Shown here in pieces: positions 29,320 to 40,520 of a DNA stretch of 64,000 nucleotides (positions are counted from its first letter, which is position 1; the number at the start of each line of letters is the position of its first letter). The position numbers were made by a program, and so were the translations under genes. The notes under the pieces are model-generated. The model was not told the DNA's origin. It did not search any database and saw only the letters and a program-made list of their open reading frames with translations. This DNA comes from Cladophialophora immunda (Eukaryota; Ascomycota; Eurotiomycetes; Chaetothyriales; Herpotrichiellaceae). The DNA lies in NCBI RefSeq assembly GCF_000835495.1, contig NW_015622544.1, positions 2,074,855 through 2,138,854 on the forward strand. Direction: 5' to 3'.

Positions 29320-31422
29320 TCACTTGTTTTCAAGCCATTCCTCGATCCTCTCCACAATATCTGCCTTCTTTCCTGCAACAGGAATCTTCTTTGTCGCACA
29401 GAAATCCTTGAGCTCGGCAACTGTCAGTTTTGCCAGTTGGCCCTTCTGCCAAAGCTTCCGGATCTCCTCTTCATTCGTGCCACCCGCTGCGTCTGTCTTG
29501 ACCTTCTTGGTTGCTGCGCTTGATGACCCTGCTGCTCCATTCGTGGTAGCTCTCTTCGACCCTGTAGGCACCGCGTCTGGGTTTTCCGCTTGATACTGCT
29601 TGTAGGCCTTCTCCAACACTTTGCCCCATTCTATGGTCTCACTTCCTACTCGTTTGTCTATCTGGCGGAATTTCGGTATCGTCCTGTCTTCTGGCTGTTC
29701 TGGAATCTCGTCATCGAGGGCTAGGGCTTGAAGGATTCGATAATGCCATTGCAAGCTTGGATTGGGATACTTTGAAGGGTCATATATGCCCTTGGGAAGG
29801 TTTAGTTGCTCTAGATGTGCGGTTAGCATTTGACGGAATGATTGTTACTGTTGCTTACGGATGATGGGCCTCATCGCATCAACGAGCTCATCCGGTGCAC
29901 GTAACGGGACCTCATGAGTGCTAGGTGGATTCTGTCGGATATCGTCTGCAAACGGCAGGGGGATCAAGTGCAAGCCCTGCGGTGCGCCGGTCGCAGATAC
30001 ACCTGCAGCATTGGGCTTGTCATCGCTGCCCTCGGCGGTAAGTGTTGGAACCATAGCAGCCATCACTGGAGCGGCATTTTTCCTTGGAACAAACCATGTC
30101 AGACCGAATAACTGATCCTTGGTCAGTTTGCGGTGCAGTGCGCTGTATACGCGCGTGCTGCCAACGAAATCTTCTTCCGATGGGTAGAGGAAGGTTGAGT
30201 TCTTGATATTCGCCCACATTGGCAATTTGGACATCGGTTTGAACCCAATCACTCGTATCACCGGCGGACCAAAGTTGCGCAATTTCTTGACTTCTTCATC
30301 AGAAAAGGTAACTTTCTCTCCTCCAAAGGTGTAGGCTTTGCGGATCTCGGCCTTCTCTACGGGTCGGCGATCAGATTCAACCTCTGCGACTTGCTCTGTA
30401 TAGCCAGTGACAATCTGGGGTCTTTCGGATCCGAGGTAAATATAGCTACTGCGAGCAGGCTTCTGATGCTTGTAGAGCAAGTACCCTTTCACAGAAATCT
30501 TGAAGTCTGGTGCTAATTCCAGAGGCACAGAAGAGAAAAGCGCCCGTTTTGGTGCAACTTTGGAGGCTATGGTGGATAGCAATGACTGCAACAAGGAGAT
30601 GCCGTCCCCAGCACCGCTCACCAATTTCGAACCACCGGCGTCCACTATGGACGGCGGGTTGTGAACGATCGCATCGGGATCGGAAGGCGATGAACGGTAG
30701 ACGATGTCGTCCCAGAAGAGTTTCGTATCAAAAGCGTGGTCTGCAGTCGAGATCGGGAACAGTTCGATAGTCACACCCAAGTCGTACAGATCTTTGGCTC
30801 TCACAGTAGCCTGAGACCGCGACTCCTTGTTGGATGAATGAGGATCGTCGTTATCCGTAACGATGAACAATCGGCGCGAGGTGAAATTGGCAGCCTTCTG
30901 CTGGAAGATCTGGTTCGCACAGAAGAGAACGTTGTGCATGGAAACAGGCTCCTTTGCGGGCTTGAAGATCTCGGCTGACTCTGGAGATTCTGCTTCAACC
31001 AATTCTTTGAGAGCCTTGACATCGTCTGCTTCGGGCACATCAAGATCTGTGAGCAGGTAGCAATGAGGGAAAGACCAGCCACCCTTTGAATTTTCATCCT
31101 CATCGTAGAACTTGGAAGCTTCTGTGCCAAAGAGCAAGATTCCCATGAGATCCTTTGGGGTCGAGATGATGCGCTGCTGCATCAGATGGTATGCGCATTT
31201 GAGGGCGGCTAAAAGAGGTGAACTATTGTCGGACTTCTTTGAAGCAGATGTTGGCTGTGGCACCCTTAGCATGGACTTGTTGACCTCGATAGCAAAGAGG
31301 ACCGCATCTCGAACGGTCTTGTAGCCAGTTTCGTCGATCTCCTCTTCCTCATCATCCAAGTCGTCATTCCTCCCAGCCTCGTCCGAATCACCCTTTGGGC
31401 GGTATGGCAGGTTGTCGCCCAT
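29320..31422 (-). CDS. KU70: Ku70, DNA end-binding subunit of non-homologous end joining
   Basis: Two exons fit, 29859-31422 and 29320-29810, with a 48-nt intron (GTAAGC...CTAG) that restores the conserved sequence around [10 protein letters not shown]. The product is 684 residues. The start is the first ATG ([11 protein letters not shown]); a GTG nine bases upstream is not used here. An acidic N-terminus leads into the von Willebrand-like alpha/beta domain ([38 protein letters not shown]). The Ku core beta-barrel follows ([36 protein letters not shown]). The C-terminal arm has [19 protein letters not shown] final SAP domain occupies about the last 45 residues ([14 protein letters not shown]). 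Ku70 pairs with Ku80 to ring DNA ends in the nucleus and at telomeres. It is divergent from ferrochelatase. Confidence 0.96.
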
Positions 31423-31828
31423 ACTGTGCACTCATCGAGACAGAAGCAGGTGTGGTGGTGAGTCCTAGGTGGCAAAGGCGTAAGGGGGATGTTGATGTAA
31501 TGCCAACCAGCCAAGGCAGCAGAAGGTCGCGCTCAAGGCTGAAACACGCGCTCTCACGTGAACGGGCGCAGTTCCGCTGCCGTCGAGAGAAGCGGCCGAT
31601 TTGGCAGACACTTGATTCGTCGTCATCATCATCTCGTCGAACTTCGTAGACTTCTGGTTCTTACTTGCCGGCGGCGAAAAAAGTTCATCGTTTAGGTTCC
31701 CCAGAGACAGCTCCCTACGACTGACAATCTTACTCCCACCCGGGTGTGAAGCCTCCTCACAGTAGTTGTTCTTCATTAAATACCTCTCATGGCTCGGTAA
31801 CAGCCAAACTATCTTCCCAGAATACAAA
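31423..31828. promoter_or_regulatory. Divergent intergenic region KU70/HEM15
   Basis: This 406-nt stretch separates the two start codons. It contains a palindromic TCACGTGA E-box (CACGTG at 31555-31560). Shared regulation is inferred from orientation only. Confidence 0.5.
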
Positions 31829-33130
31829 ATGTCGTTGCGTACTTCGACTGCCCACCTCACCCGCCAACTGGCGACAAAGCGCCCGGCAGTGGCCCCCTCA
31901 GCCAGAAATGGCCTCTCAGTTCCCGCGGCTCTCCAGAGTGCCTCAATGGCCACCGCCGTTCCTCCTGTGACTCAAGATTCGACTGGTTCGAAGGGCCCGA
32001 CTGCAATGGTCTTTATGAACATGGGCGGTCCTTCGCACACGTCCGAAGTAGGCGACTTCCTCTCCCGCCTCTTCGCCGACCGAGATCTGATTCCCCTTGG
32101 GCCATTACAACCCTATCTGGGGCCCCTGATCTCTCGCCGCCGCACCCCGAAAATCCAACAACAATACTCGGCCATAGGCGGGGGTTCTCCCATACGAAAA
32201 TGGTCCGAGCACCAGTGTACCGAAATGTGCAAAATCCTAGACAAGCTCTCGCCCGAAACGGCACCACATAAACCCTACGTGGCGTTCCGATACGCGAATC
32301 CCTTGACGGAGCATATGTATGAACAATTGTTAAAAGACGGGTTTGGTGGCGGAAAGGGAGGTCGAGCGGTAGCATTCACACAGTATCCCCAATACAGCTG
32401 TTCCACCACGGGGAGCTCATTGAACGAGCTGTGGAAATGGCGGAACCGGCTCGAGGGCAAACGAGCAACAACGGGCGAGGTCGATCCAGACGGAGCAATA
32501 ACCTGGAGTGTGATCGATCGCTGGCCCACGCACCCAGGATTAGTTGAGGCCTTTGCGCAGAACATCGAAGCTAAATTGGCCGAATATCCCGAAGAGCGAC
32601 AGAAAGACGTGGTGATCCTGTTTTCAGCTCACAGTCTTCCCATGAGCGTGGTCAACAGAGGCGACCCGTACCCGGCCGAAGTTGCGGCAACAGTGCACGC
32701 TGTCATGAACCGACTCGGCCACTCGCACCCGTACCGACTTTGCTGGCAATCGCAAGTCGGGCCCTCTGCATGGTTGGGCGCCCAAACAAGCGACACTGTC
32801 AAGGAATATATGAAGCGAGGACAGACAGACATCATTCTGGTCCCGATCGCCTTCACGAGCGACCACATCGAGACTCTCTACGAGATCGACAAGGAAGTCA
32901 TGCACGAAGATGCAAAGGGCCACCCGGGCGTCAAGCGCGCAGAGAGTCTCAACGACAACCCGGTTTTCATCCAGGCATTGGCAGATATTGCGCACAATCA
33001 TCTCCTGAGTGGCGAGAGCTGCTCCCGGCAGATGGGGTTGAGGTGTCAAGGGTGCACAAGTGAAAGATGCCTTGAGCAGAAAAAGTTCTTTGCTGGCCAG
33101 CATGCGAAGATATTACCGACTGTACGATAA
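31829..33130 (+). CDS. HEM15: Ferrochelatase (last step of heme synthesis)
   Basis: This single exon encodes 433 residues. The start is the ATG of MSLRTSTAHLTRQLATKRP, a basic Ser/Thr/Arg-rich mitochondrial presequence; the upstream frame has only TTG. The enzyme inserts Fe2+ into protoporphyrin IX at the matrix face of the inner mitochondrial membrane. Family features seen are MVFMNMGGP, YSAIGGGSPIRKWS, VAFRYANPLTE, AFTQYPQYSCSTTGSS, the active-site His in LFSAHSLPM, WQSQVGPSAWLG and IAFTSDHIETLYEID. The C-terminal Cys set (SCSRQMGLRCQGCTSERC) matches the [2Fe-2S] ligand region of animal and many fungal ferrochelatases. Confidence 0.97.
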   Translation: MSLRTSTAHLTRQLATKRPAVAPSARNGLSVPAALQSASMATAVPPVTQDSTGSKGPTAMVFMNMGGPSHTSEVGDFLSRLFADRDLIPLGPLQPYLGPLISRRRTPKIQQQYSAIGGGSPIRKWSEHQCTEMCKILDKLSPETAPHKPYVAFRYANPLTEHMYEQLLKDGFGGGKGGRAVAFTQYPQYSCSTTGSSLNELWKWRNRLEGKRATTGEVDPDGAITWSVIDRWPTHPGLVEAFAQNIEAKLAEYPEERQKDVVILFSAHSLPMSVVNRGDPYPAEVAATVHAVMNRLGHSHPYRLCWQSQVGPSAWLGAQTSDTVKEYMKRGQTDIILVPIAFTSDHIETLYEIDKEVMHEDAKGHPGVKRAESLNDNPVFIQALADIAHNHLLSGESCSRQMGLRCQGCTSERCLEQKKFFAGQHAKILPTVR

Positions 33131-33488
33131 GGACGGAATTGTGGTGAGAAGATAAAAATTGTTTACTGACCCAGAATGAAAATGATGAATAACAATCTCG
33201 TCTCGCGAGCTGATGTTCCGGTCAATTTCCTGTGTCACGCATTGTGCAAATGCCTTCTAAATGCTCCTTTCTTCTTCTAGGGTACCCATCTTACACCACA
33301 GACCTGACACCCCGAAAGGGTGGCTATAGGTATAGTCCGAATGCTCTTGTGGAGGGGTCAAGATCAAACCATGCACACCATCTAATCTCCTTTTTGCGCG
33401 CTCCTTTATAACCCAAGTTCACCGTCTCCTGAGGACACGACTTCCGAGGACAACGACACCCGAGGAAATCGAGGACTCAAACCCGCAA
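33131..33488. other. Convergent intergenic between HEM15 and the GC-rich SDR
   Basis: This 358-nt stretch lies between two 3' ends. Nothing was recognised. Confidence 0.5.
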
Positions 33489-34661
33489 TCAATACATGGT
33501 CCACCCGCCACTGACATTCAACACCTGGCCGGTGACCCAGCCGCTCTCGTCGCCGGCGAGCCAGCTCACGACGCTGCTGACCTCCTGGGGGGTGCCGACC
33601 CGGTTCTCGACGGGGGTGTTGTCCATCTGCATGCGCACGATGGCCGGGGGGATGGAGTCGAGCATCTCGCTCCGCACGGGGCCCGGCGCGACGCAGTTGA
33701 CCGTGGTGCCGCGGCCGCCCAGCTCGGCGGCCCACGAGCGCGTGAGCCCCTCCAGCGCGGCCTTGCTCGACGTGTACAGCGACAGGTTGGCGAAGCCCGC
33801 GCGCGCGCCCACGCTGGAGACGTTGACCACACGCGCCCGCGCCGGCATGTGCGCTGCGACCGCCTGCGTCATCAGGATCACCCCGCGCACGTTGACGTCG
33901 TACACGCGCTCGTAGTCCGCGCGCGTGATCTCGCCCAGCCCCCGCGTGAGCTGCACCGCCGCGTTGTTGACCAGGATGTGGATCGCCGGGCCGTAGTGCG
34001 CGAGCGTCTGCGCGACGATCTCGGCGGGCGCGGTCGCCTGCGACAGGTCGGCCCGCACGGAGATCGCGGAGGATGCGTTCGGGAGGCTTTCGATTGTCTC
34101 GACCAGGCTGGCGGCCTTGGATGTGGAAGACGCCGATGTGTATGTGATCACGACCTGCGGAACGTCAGGATACTGGTGCGTGAGATGGCGGGCGAGAGAA
34201 ACAATATGCTGTGAAAAGCCAGTTGAACATAGATGAGAGGAATATGGTTCCCAAGAGACAAAGCATCAAGGGGCAGAGGGGGGAAGAGGTAATGATATAG
34301 GCGACCTCCATCCATTTCAGTAATTCTCTCCACCTCCAACATCCAATCCAAGCATGGACGAGTCGTTGCACTGAAAAGTAAAACTCCCAATCCATTCCAA
34401 CCTTCCTCAAGGGCGTCCCCGGGACGTTATTTTATTTCATCCAACTCCAGCCGCAGTAACACAGCGAGGAACCTCGGAGGGGCCTTGAGACGACAACAAC
34501 ATCGGGCGACTCACCTTTGCGCCTCTCCTGGCCAGATCCAAAGCCATATCGGCGCCGAGCCCTCGACTCGAGCCGGTGACAATCGCAACTTTGCCATCTA
34601 GTGTCTGCGCGGGCAGGAGGCCTTGCTGGGATGGAGTCTGCTCTCTTCCTGCCTCCGCCAT
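33489..34661 (-). CDS. Classical short-chain dehydrogenase/reductase (FabG-like)
   Basis: Two exons fit, 34515-34661 and 33489-34154, giving 270 residues. The 360-nt intron is long for this locus but has GTGAGT, a CTGAC branch site and CGCAG ends. Splicing joins RRGAK to VVITYTS, the normal SDR sequence. The cofactor motif TGSSRGLG, the NNAA motif, the catalytic Ser in VVNVSSVGA, and Tyr/Lys in YTSSK are all present. PGPV and a C-terminal GGWTMY also fit. An enoyl-ACP-reductase-like Asn is not evident, so a 3-oxoacyl or sugar/polyol reductase is more likely; the substrate is unknown. Exon 2 is markedly more GC-rich at third positions than neighbouring genes. Confidence 0.9.
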
Positions 34662-34985
34662 GGCTTCGCCTAAGATGGTGCTGAAAGGGACCTTGCGGAT
34701 TGCTGGGAGGGTGATGCGATGGGTTTCAGTGCTGCTTCCAACGAGAGAAATAAACAACAGGACGAAGAAGAGGATAGTCAAAGAGCCCTTGGAATTGCTC
34801 GAGGGAGCTCCAATATATATGGACCCGTGGATGGTTACTGTATGATGTATTCATTTGTAGAGTCGGACAAATGCGGCCGCAAACTCCGCCATGTGCCCGC
34901 TATACGAAGAGATATAGAAGATCCATCACAGCGGCGTATACAACTGTGCGGACAACATTCGCTGATGGCATGATTCTTTCACCAA
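34662..34985. other. Intergenic between the SDR and the PPR-like gene
   Basis: This 324-nt stretch should hold the SDR promoter and the 3' end of the PPR-like gene. The frame extending upstream of the SDR start (with ILFFVLLFISLVG) has no ATG, so it was not taken as part of the protein. Confidence 0.5.
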
Positions 34986-37900
34986 CTACTTGATTTCCAT
35001 CTCCCACCCCTTCCACTCGGGAAACTTGAACGTCTCCTTCCGTTGCTTTGACGCAGCAACCCAGATCTTCTTGATCTCCTCATACAACGATCTCAATTCC
35101 CCACCTTCGGGTTTCTTGGGATATTGCCTCTCATCCCAGAAGCTGCCATTCGGGTAACTCTCCACCTGGGCCACAAACTCACACAACACACGGAAATGCG
35201 TAGTCCAGTCCAGATGACGGTTGGAATCGATCACCGCCCTCAGCACCACTGCAGCGGACGTGACGGATCCGCTCGTCGATACCAGATAGAGCCATTTTTT
35301 AAAGACATCCGCATCAAAGGGTGTTCCGTTCTGTCCTTGGACGTAACCGCTCGCGTAGATGGATTCGATCAGTTCAAGAGTTTCTGATGGGTGTTGCGGA
35401 CCGACATTCGTAATGAAATGTCCCAGAACTGCGTGGTCAACCGGTAGACCCTTCTTCTCACGCCGATCATAGTGTCCTACCAGAGCCGCTGTCAATCTTC
35501 CGGCCCCGTTGAACCGGTCTGGGTCGAAGAGTTCTGGGAACGCCCGCTTGAAGACACCCATTCCACGCAACTTCTGGCTGGAATCACCATCGCCACGACG
35601 TTTGGAAACAATCTCGGTCTGACCTTTGTTGCCCAGAAACAATAGCTTTGTATCGCCTCGAAAGGTTTTGGCCAGATCTACGATTGCCGACATTTGAGTT
35701 GCAATATCACTCTTCAATCCCTCGATATGCGCATCGTGTGCCCGTGGGGTCGCTGGCGAGTTGCGAAGATCAAAAGCAAGCGTGAGCAACTGTTCCAGGC
35801 TCATCGCGCAAATTTCATCCCTTGATACACTTCCCGCCGGATTTGGAGCAGACGGTGCACATAGTCTCTGAACCATATCTGACTTGACGATGTCGACAGT
35901 AAACTCCCTGAAAGTTGGACCAAAGGGATTTTTCCGGCACCCGTGAGCGATTGTCAGACAAACCTTGGAAACTTCTTCGCAGCTGGCGCCAACCTCCATG
36001 AGAGTATCCGCAAGTGTCCACCCTCCTTGAAGAAGATCAAACCCCAGGCTCACCCTGGGAAAGGCTTCCTTGACCAAACGTGCCCATTCGGCGATCAAGT
36101 CGTAACGGCGATCTCGAACGCACGCGCAGATCAGGGTCCTCGAGATAAGCCCAGTAGGTATCAGCCCGGCGTACTTGATGGCATGGACTATGAAGCCAAA
36201 GGATTGGAGCGCGGGATTTTGCGCCGTGTGTTGTATGAGCAGTTTTTGAAACAGGCGCGCAAATTCCACAGGTCGAATTCTCGACTTGTTGACGCCGTGA
36301 ATCTTGTCCAAGCTAGACTCAACCGCTGCCCAATTACCCTCGCAGGCGTTCAAAATGGTGTATTCGCTTAAAATATCAAGAGAATCAACACTCTCAAACA
36401 TTGATCCAAGCTGATTGAGGACAATGTCCGCATCCTCCAAGTCTCTTGAGCGGACAAGAGCTTTGAGGACAGGTACAATAAGATCCTGAGAAGGGGAGAG
36501 CCCGCGCCTTCTGGCGATGTCGATGACTTTTCTCGTCTCTTGAAGACATTCGGGAATAGTGTGCTGATCTTCGCAAAAAAAGTTCAGGTACTTCGTCGAT
36601 AGCTGAAAAACTTCGGCTAGATCCGCCGAATCCTGCAGCGAGTCGGGAAAAAGGATGGTCTGAACTCTGCTGGAAGTCGAATCTGTCACTAGGAGATACT
36701 GTAAGAGATCAAAGACCGGTCGGATATTGAGGTCCTTGGGGCTGAACAAGCTCCGATTTTCGTAGTACACCGCTTCGGCGGTTGTCCAGTTCAGAGGACT
36801 GGGGCGGGTAGTGTAATGTCTCATGACAGCAAGCCAGCGCCGGTACTGATAGTGTCGCCTCATTTTCCTATTCTCGGGCCGGATAAATCGATGCAGGCTA
36901 AAGAGAGTTTTTGGGTTCAGGACGTTTCTGGCGTGGTTGACGAAATCTTCCGGAGACGATGGGAGCAAGGATTCGGCCCCAACGGGATCCCAGGGGAGCT
37001 GCGGAATGTCATTGAGCAAGTCTCTCAGAGCCTGGTCGATGCACTCGTCATCGAGGTAGGCAATTAGATAAGCCCCTCGCTCCCCGCGAGCATGGAACGC
37101 TCCACGCACCGTACCCTCGGTGGGCTTATTCTGGTGGTCAGATGAGGGGATGGCATCGGTTTGATCGAGAAGTCGATCAGTGGGTGGTGATTTCCCCTTG
37201 CTGTCTTTTTCGGTCATAGGTGACCGCCCATGACGATCCACCGGATGGAGATGGCTTTGCGGTACTGTGAGCTCGGGTGTAGAGTGGACGTGATCATGTC
37301 CATCTAGGACTGGCGTTTCCTGCACGGGCAGCAGATCTGACAGAGGAATCCTTCTCATGTACAAATCTGGGCCTTTTGTTTGCCCTCTCTGGGCCGCATT
37401 ATCGCGTTTAAGCCAATGCGACGTGCTGGAATCAGAGTCTTTCCTTGTCGATTCCTCGGGGACGTGACTAAACCAATTCTGAAGCAGATCTGTGGCTCTG
37501 TCGGCTTCTAGCTTGTGCTGCTGTTTTGGCTGCGTAGATATCCGATAATTCGGGAGTTTATGTGGAACCTTGCTCGCCTTCAGGATCTTCTCAACGGCCA
37601 TTCCGTGCACACCATTTGGATGCGCCTCAACGGTATCAGCAGTACGTGTAGGTCGACTTGCTTCTCTTGAAACAGGACTGAATTGTTTGAAGGGTACATA
37701 TTGAAGTTCGGCCTCTGGGTGAAGGTGCTCCGGCGTTATCTCGTGCGTGGGTTCCGAGTATTCCTGAAGAGCTACGGCGGAGAAATCCCTCGTGGAGGTC
37801 TTCTTCTTCCTCTTGGTACTTCTCGTGCTCAGTGTGAAATCTTCACCTCTTTCTGCAGCCCCAATCATAGCACTTAGTTGATTGACGCCTCTTCCATGGG

Positions 37901-38117
37901 ACAACGCCCGTATAATTTTCTTGGACTCCAGAGCCTGTTCCGCCAGGCGGACTCTGCGGTTGACTTCATAGTTGAGGGTCGCGATACCGCAGACACCGCC
38001 TAGTGTGCTAGCCACAAGGATCGGAGACGATAGGGCCAAGCGACGCAGAGCTCGCAAGGCATTTTTGGAGGGAACGATGGACGATTGACCTGTGGGAGGT
38101 ACTTGAGGATTCATCAT
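34986..38117 (-). CDS. Probable mitochondrial PPR-like helical-repeat protein
   Basis: This single exon encodes 1043 residues, starting MMNPQVPPTG. The N-terminus has a hydrophobic segment (LALSSPILVASTLGGVCGIA) followed by NYEVNRRVRLAEQ, a layout seen in large fungal mitochondrial PPR-type proteins. Residues about 60-360 are low-complexity. The C-terminal two-thirds is alpha-helical, with PPR/TPR-like spacing such as LIVPVLKALVRSRDLEDADI and SRTLICACVRDRRYDLIAEW. A role in mitochondrial RNA or translation is inference from the repeat type; I do not recognise a named orthologue. It is divergent from the LtrA gene. Confidence 0.7.
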   Translation of the reverse strand: MMNPQVPPTGQSSIVPSKNALRALRRLALSSPILVASTLGGVCGIATLNYEVNRRVRLAEQALESKKIIRALSHGRGVNQLSAMIGAAERGEDFTLSTRSTKRKKKTSTRDFSAVALQEYSEPTHEITPEHLHPEAELQYVPFKQFSPVSREASRPTRTADTVEAHPNGVHGMAVEKILKASKVPHKLPNYRISTQPKQQHKLEADRATDLLQNWFSHVPEESTRKDSDSSTSHWLKRDNAAQRGQTKGPDLYMRRIPLSDLLPVQETPVLDGHDHVHSTPELTVPQSHLHPVDRHGRSPMTEKDSKGKSPPTDRLLDQTDAIPSSDHQNKPTEGTVRGAFHARGERGAYLIAYLDDECIDQALRDLLNDIPQLPWDPVGAESLLPSSPEDFVNHARNVLNPKTLFSLHRFIRPENRKMRRHYQYRRWLAVMRHYTTRPSPLNWTTAEAVYYENRSLFSPKDLNIRPVFDLLQYLLVTDSTSSRVQTILFPDSLQDSADLAEVFQLSTKYLNFFCEDQHTIPECLQETRKVIDIARRRGLSPSQDLIVPVLKALVRSRDLEDADIVLNQLGSMFESVDSLDILSEYTILNACEGNWAAVESSLDKIHGVNKSRIRPVEFARLFQKLLIQHTAQNPALQSFGFIVHAIKYAGLIPTGLISRTLICACVRDRRYDLIAEWARLVKEAFPRVSLGFDLLQGGWTLADTLMEVGASCEEVSKVCLTIAHGCRKNPFGPTFREFTVDIVKSDMVQRLCAPSAPNPAGSVSRDEICAMSLEQLLTLAFDLRNSPATPRAHDAHIEGLKSDIATQMSAIVDLAKTFRGDTKLLFLGNKGQTEIVSKRRGDGDSSQKLRGMGVFKRAFPELFDPDRFNGAGRLTAALVGHYDRREKKGLPVDHAVLGHFITNVGPQHPSETLELIESIYASGYVQGQNGTPFDADVFKKWLYLVSTSGSVTSAAVVLRAVIDSNRHLDWTTHFRVLCEFVAQVESYPNGSFWDERQYPKKPEGGELRSLYEEIKKIWVAASKQRKETFKFPEWKGWEMEIK

Positions 38118-38727
38118 GTGATTGTACTCGTGGGCTCGTGGGCGTGAAGCCTAGACAGCGGCAGCAACGCTGAGGCGTACATTGATGGAGCTTGCTCTCA
38201 AGACGGTGACATCGTCTGGAATCGAGGATGTGCAGCTCCAGCTATTGTCCTCTGTTGTCGGGATGGCATTGACGTTGGTAGTGAAAGTTGCTTGTGGTGG
38301 TGCTCGAGTCCAAAGTATCACGAGATTCGAAGTCCCGTCTCCACCTGCGGAGAATGAATCTGAGCCTGCCAAGACACCCGCCATCGATGGAGCTGGTCCA
38401 GTTGGTGGTAAGGCGTCAATGCCCTCGTTTGAAGCGCCCACTAGTTAGAAGAAGCGCACTCACACACTCACGCACCCATGCACCTACACGCCGACGGGAG
38501 GCCCTACTCGTCCTTCTCCGAGCTCCTTGGGGGTTGGCGCAACGCTGGCGGTCGATCTCAAAAGCACTAAAGTATTCACGGCGCCTGTATATTCCTTACC
38601 ATGTCGACAATTCAATCACCCAATACTTCCAGCTTCCTGCGCCTCCTCGAGGACGCCGCCGGCACGGGCCCTCGGGTTTTGCCGATGCAGTCTCACCTGG
38701 TAGAGATCAGCATCTCTGATCAGGGCA
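38118..38727. promoter_or_regulatory. Divergent intergenic region, PPR-like gene and LtrA gene
   Basis: This 610-nt stretch separates two outward-facing start codons. Overlapping ORFs at 38151-38448 on both strands show no family resemblance and are probably chance. Confidence 0.45.
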
Positions 38728-40520
38728 ATGGACTTAGTGAAAGGCAACGACAATTCTGGTCTGGCTGAACAGATCCGTCCGGCCTCAATAGCGAGCAGAC
38801 ACCAGGACGGCGACAGGGACGACACTCCAATCCAGGATGCCTCCACGTCTTCCGAGGATAAGCAAGGTCTCCCGTTGAACGTGCATGTCAACTCCAATGC
38901 CAGCTATGAACACACTGGTCACCACGTGAGTCGTTGTCTTTTGCGGCTCGGAGGGTTCTATGCGCACGTTGCAAGCAAGCTGTTGACATTTTTCACATTA
39001 GGCTGAGATACGTGCAAGACACCGATACACTATCCGTCGACCACGGGCTCTTCAATTCTCGTATCGATCCCAAGTTGTCCATGCTGGGGATGAACGCGGG
39101 GCTCCGGAGTCAACAAACCGGTCAAGTATATCCAGCCACCTCCCCGAAGATATCGCCAAGGAGAGGGAAAGACTCGATCTCTTCATCGACCTGATCTGGG
39201 TCGGCATCATCGGCAATCTGTCGGAAGTATTCTCATCATTAGGGTTCAGGCCCGAAGACCCAGACATAGGGATTGCATCGGTAAGGGACAGCGGGCACCA
39301 CTGCCCCGAAGGTTCCAAATATCAACGTGCTGATTCTGGGAGATGCATAGCTCGTCTTTGTCCTGGTCTTCCTGCCCTCCTGGCGCATCTGGGACGCGAT
39401 GCGCGAGTTCCTGAACAACTACTACATGGATGATATGGTGCAGCGGGCATTCACCCTGTGGATTCTATTGCTCTCCGTCTTCTACGGCAATCAACTGGCA
39501 TATCTGACCAAAGATATCGACGAGGTCAAACAATGGGTCATCTCGACCTATCTCGTCATCTTCGGCGCCTTCTGGCTCATTGAGCTGGCATATTCGATTT
39601 TCATCAAATGGCTGCGAAAACTGGTCTTCTTCCAAACGGTGCTCCGACTACCTTCCATCGCCCTCTGGGTCACTGCAATCCAGGTATCGGGTGCCCGTGC
39701 TATCGGGCCCGTCTGCGGCGCCATCGTCTGGGAGTATCTTTGCCCAATCATCATCGATTCCCGGGTGACGGAGAGACTCACGCCGATCGAAGTCAAGAAG
39801 GCTCTCGACGTGCACCACTTCCAGTCACGCATGTCCAACTTCTTCATCATCATCCTCGGCGAGGGCGTTCTGCAACTGGTCAAGGACGGCCCGTTGGGGC
39901 TCGGCCTCAACGGGAGCACGGGGACCATGATTTGGATTCTGTTGATCTACTACGAACTCTCGTTCCTCTACTTCAACCGTGACGGGAGCAGGAGGTTCGT
40001 CCCGGCGGCCACCCACAAGGGCCGCAAGAGCTTGACCTGGGTCCTGTGGCACGTCCCGCTCTTCTCCTCGATCCTGACCTTCGCGTCCAGCGTCATGTTC
40101 ATCATCCGCCACCAACCCGACGCGCCGTACAACTCTCCGGGAGGCCAATCGGGGGAGCCGATCCCACGGGACGACCTGCCCCGCTACCTGTACCGGGCCG
40201 TGTGGACGTGCGCGACTTCGCTCGGGGTCATCATGCTCAGCTTGACGGCGCTGGCGCTCTTGGACACGTCCCTCGACGAACCGGCCACGCTCAAGATCAA
40301 CAACCGATACATACGCCTCGCGGGCCGGGTCGTGTACATCATCGTCGTCGTGTGCGTGCCGGCGACCCCGCACATCGACGCGAGGTTGTTTCTCGGCATC
40401 GCGGCAGCCACGCTACTCGGCGTCACCGTCTGGGAGTGGAACGTCGGCCTGGACAGGGGCGGCGCGCTGGTCGAGCCGATGGGTCTCACGCACATGATGA
40501 GCCGCGAGCTGAAGTCCTGA
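38728..40520 (+). CDS. LtrA-domain multi-pass membrane protein
   Basis: Three exons fit: 38728-38925, 39002-39280 and 39351-40520, all phase 0 with GTGAGT and GTAAGG donors. They give 548 residues. The first 120 residues are a polar cytosolic leader. Exon 2 ends with the start of the LtrA domain (ERLDLFIDLIWVGIIGNL). Exon 3 supplies the remaining helices, including LVFVLVFLPSWRIWD and the conserved ...HHFQSRMSNFFIIILGEGVLQLV. The family is named after Listeria 'low temperature requirement A'; its biochemical activity in fungi is not established. GC content rises toward the 3' end of the gene. It converges on the MFS transporter. Confidence 0.9.

Noticed and set aside
31423..31431. GTG-started extension of Ku70
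   Set aside because: Adds three residues with a non-ATG start; the ATG at 31422 is sufficient and conventional. The same reasoning moved the starts of RIX1, the lipase, ferrochelatase, PBN1, the MFS gene and the SDRs to ATG.
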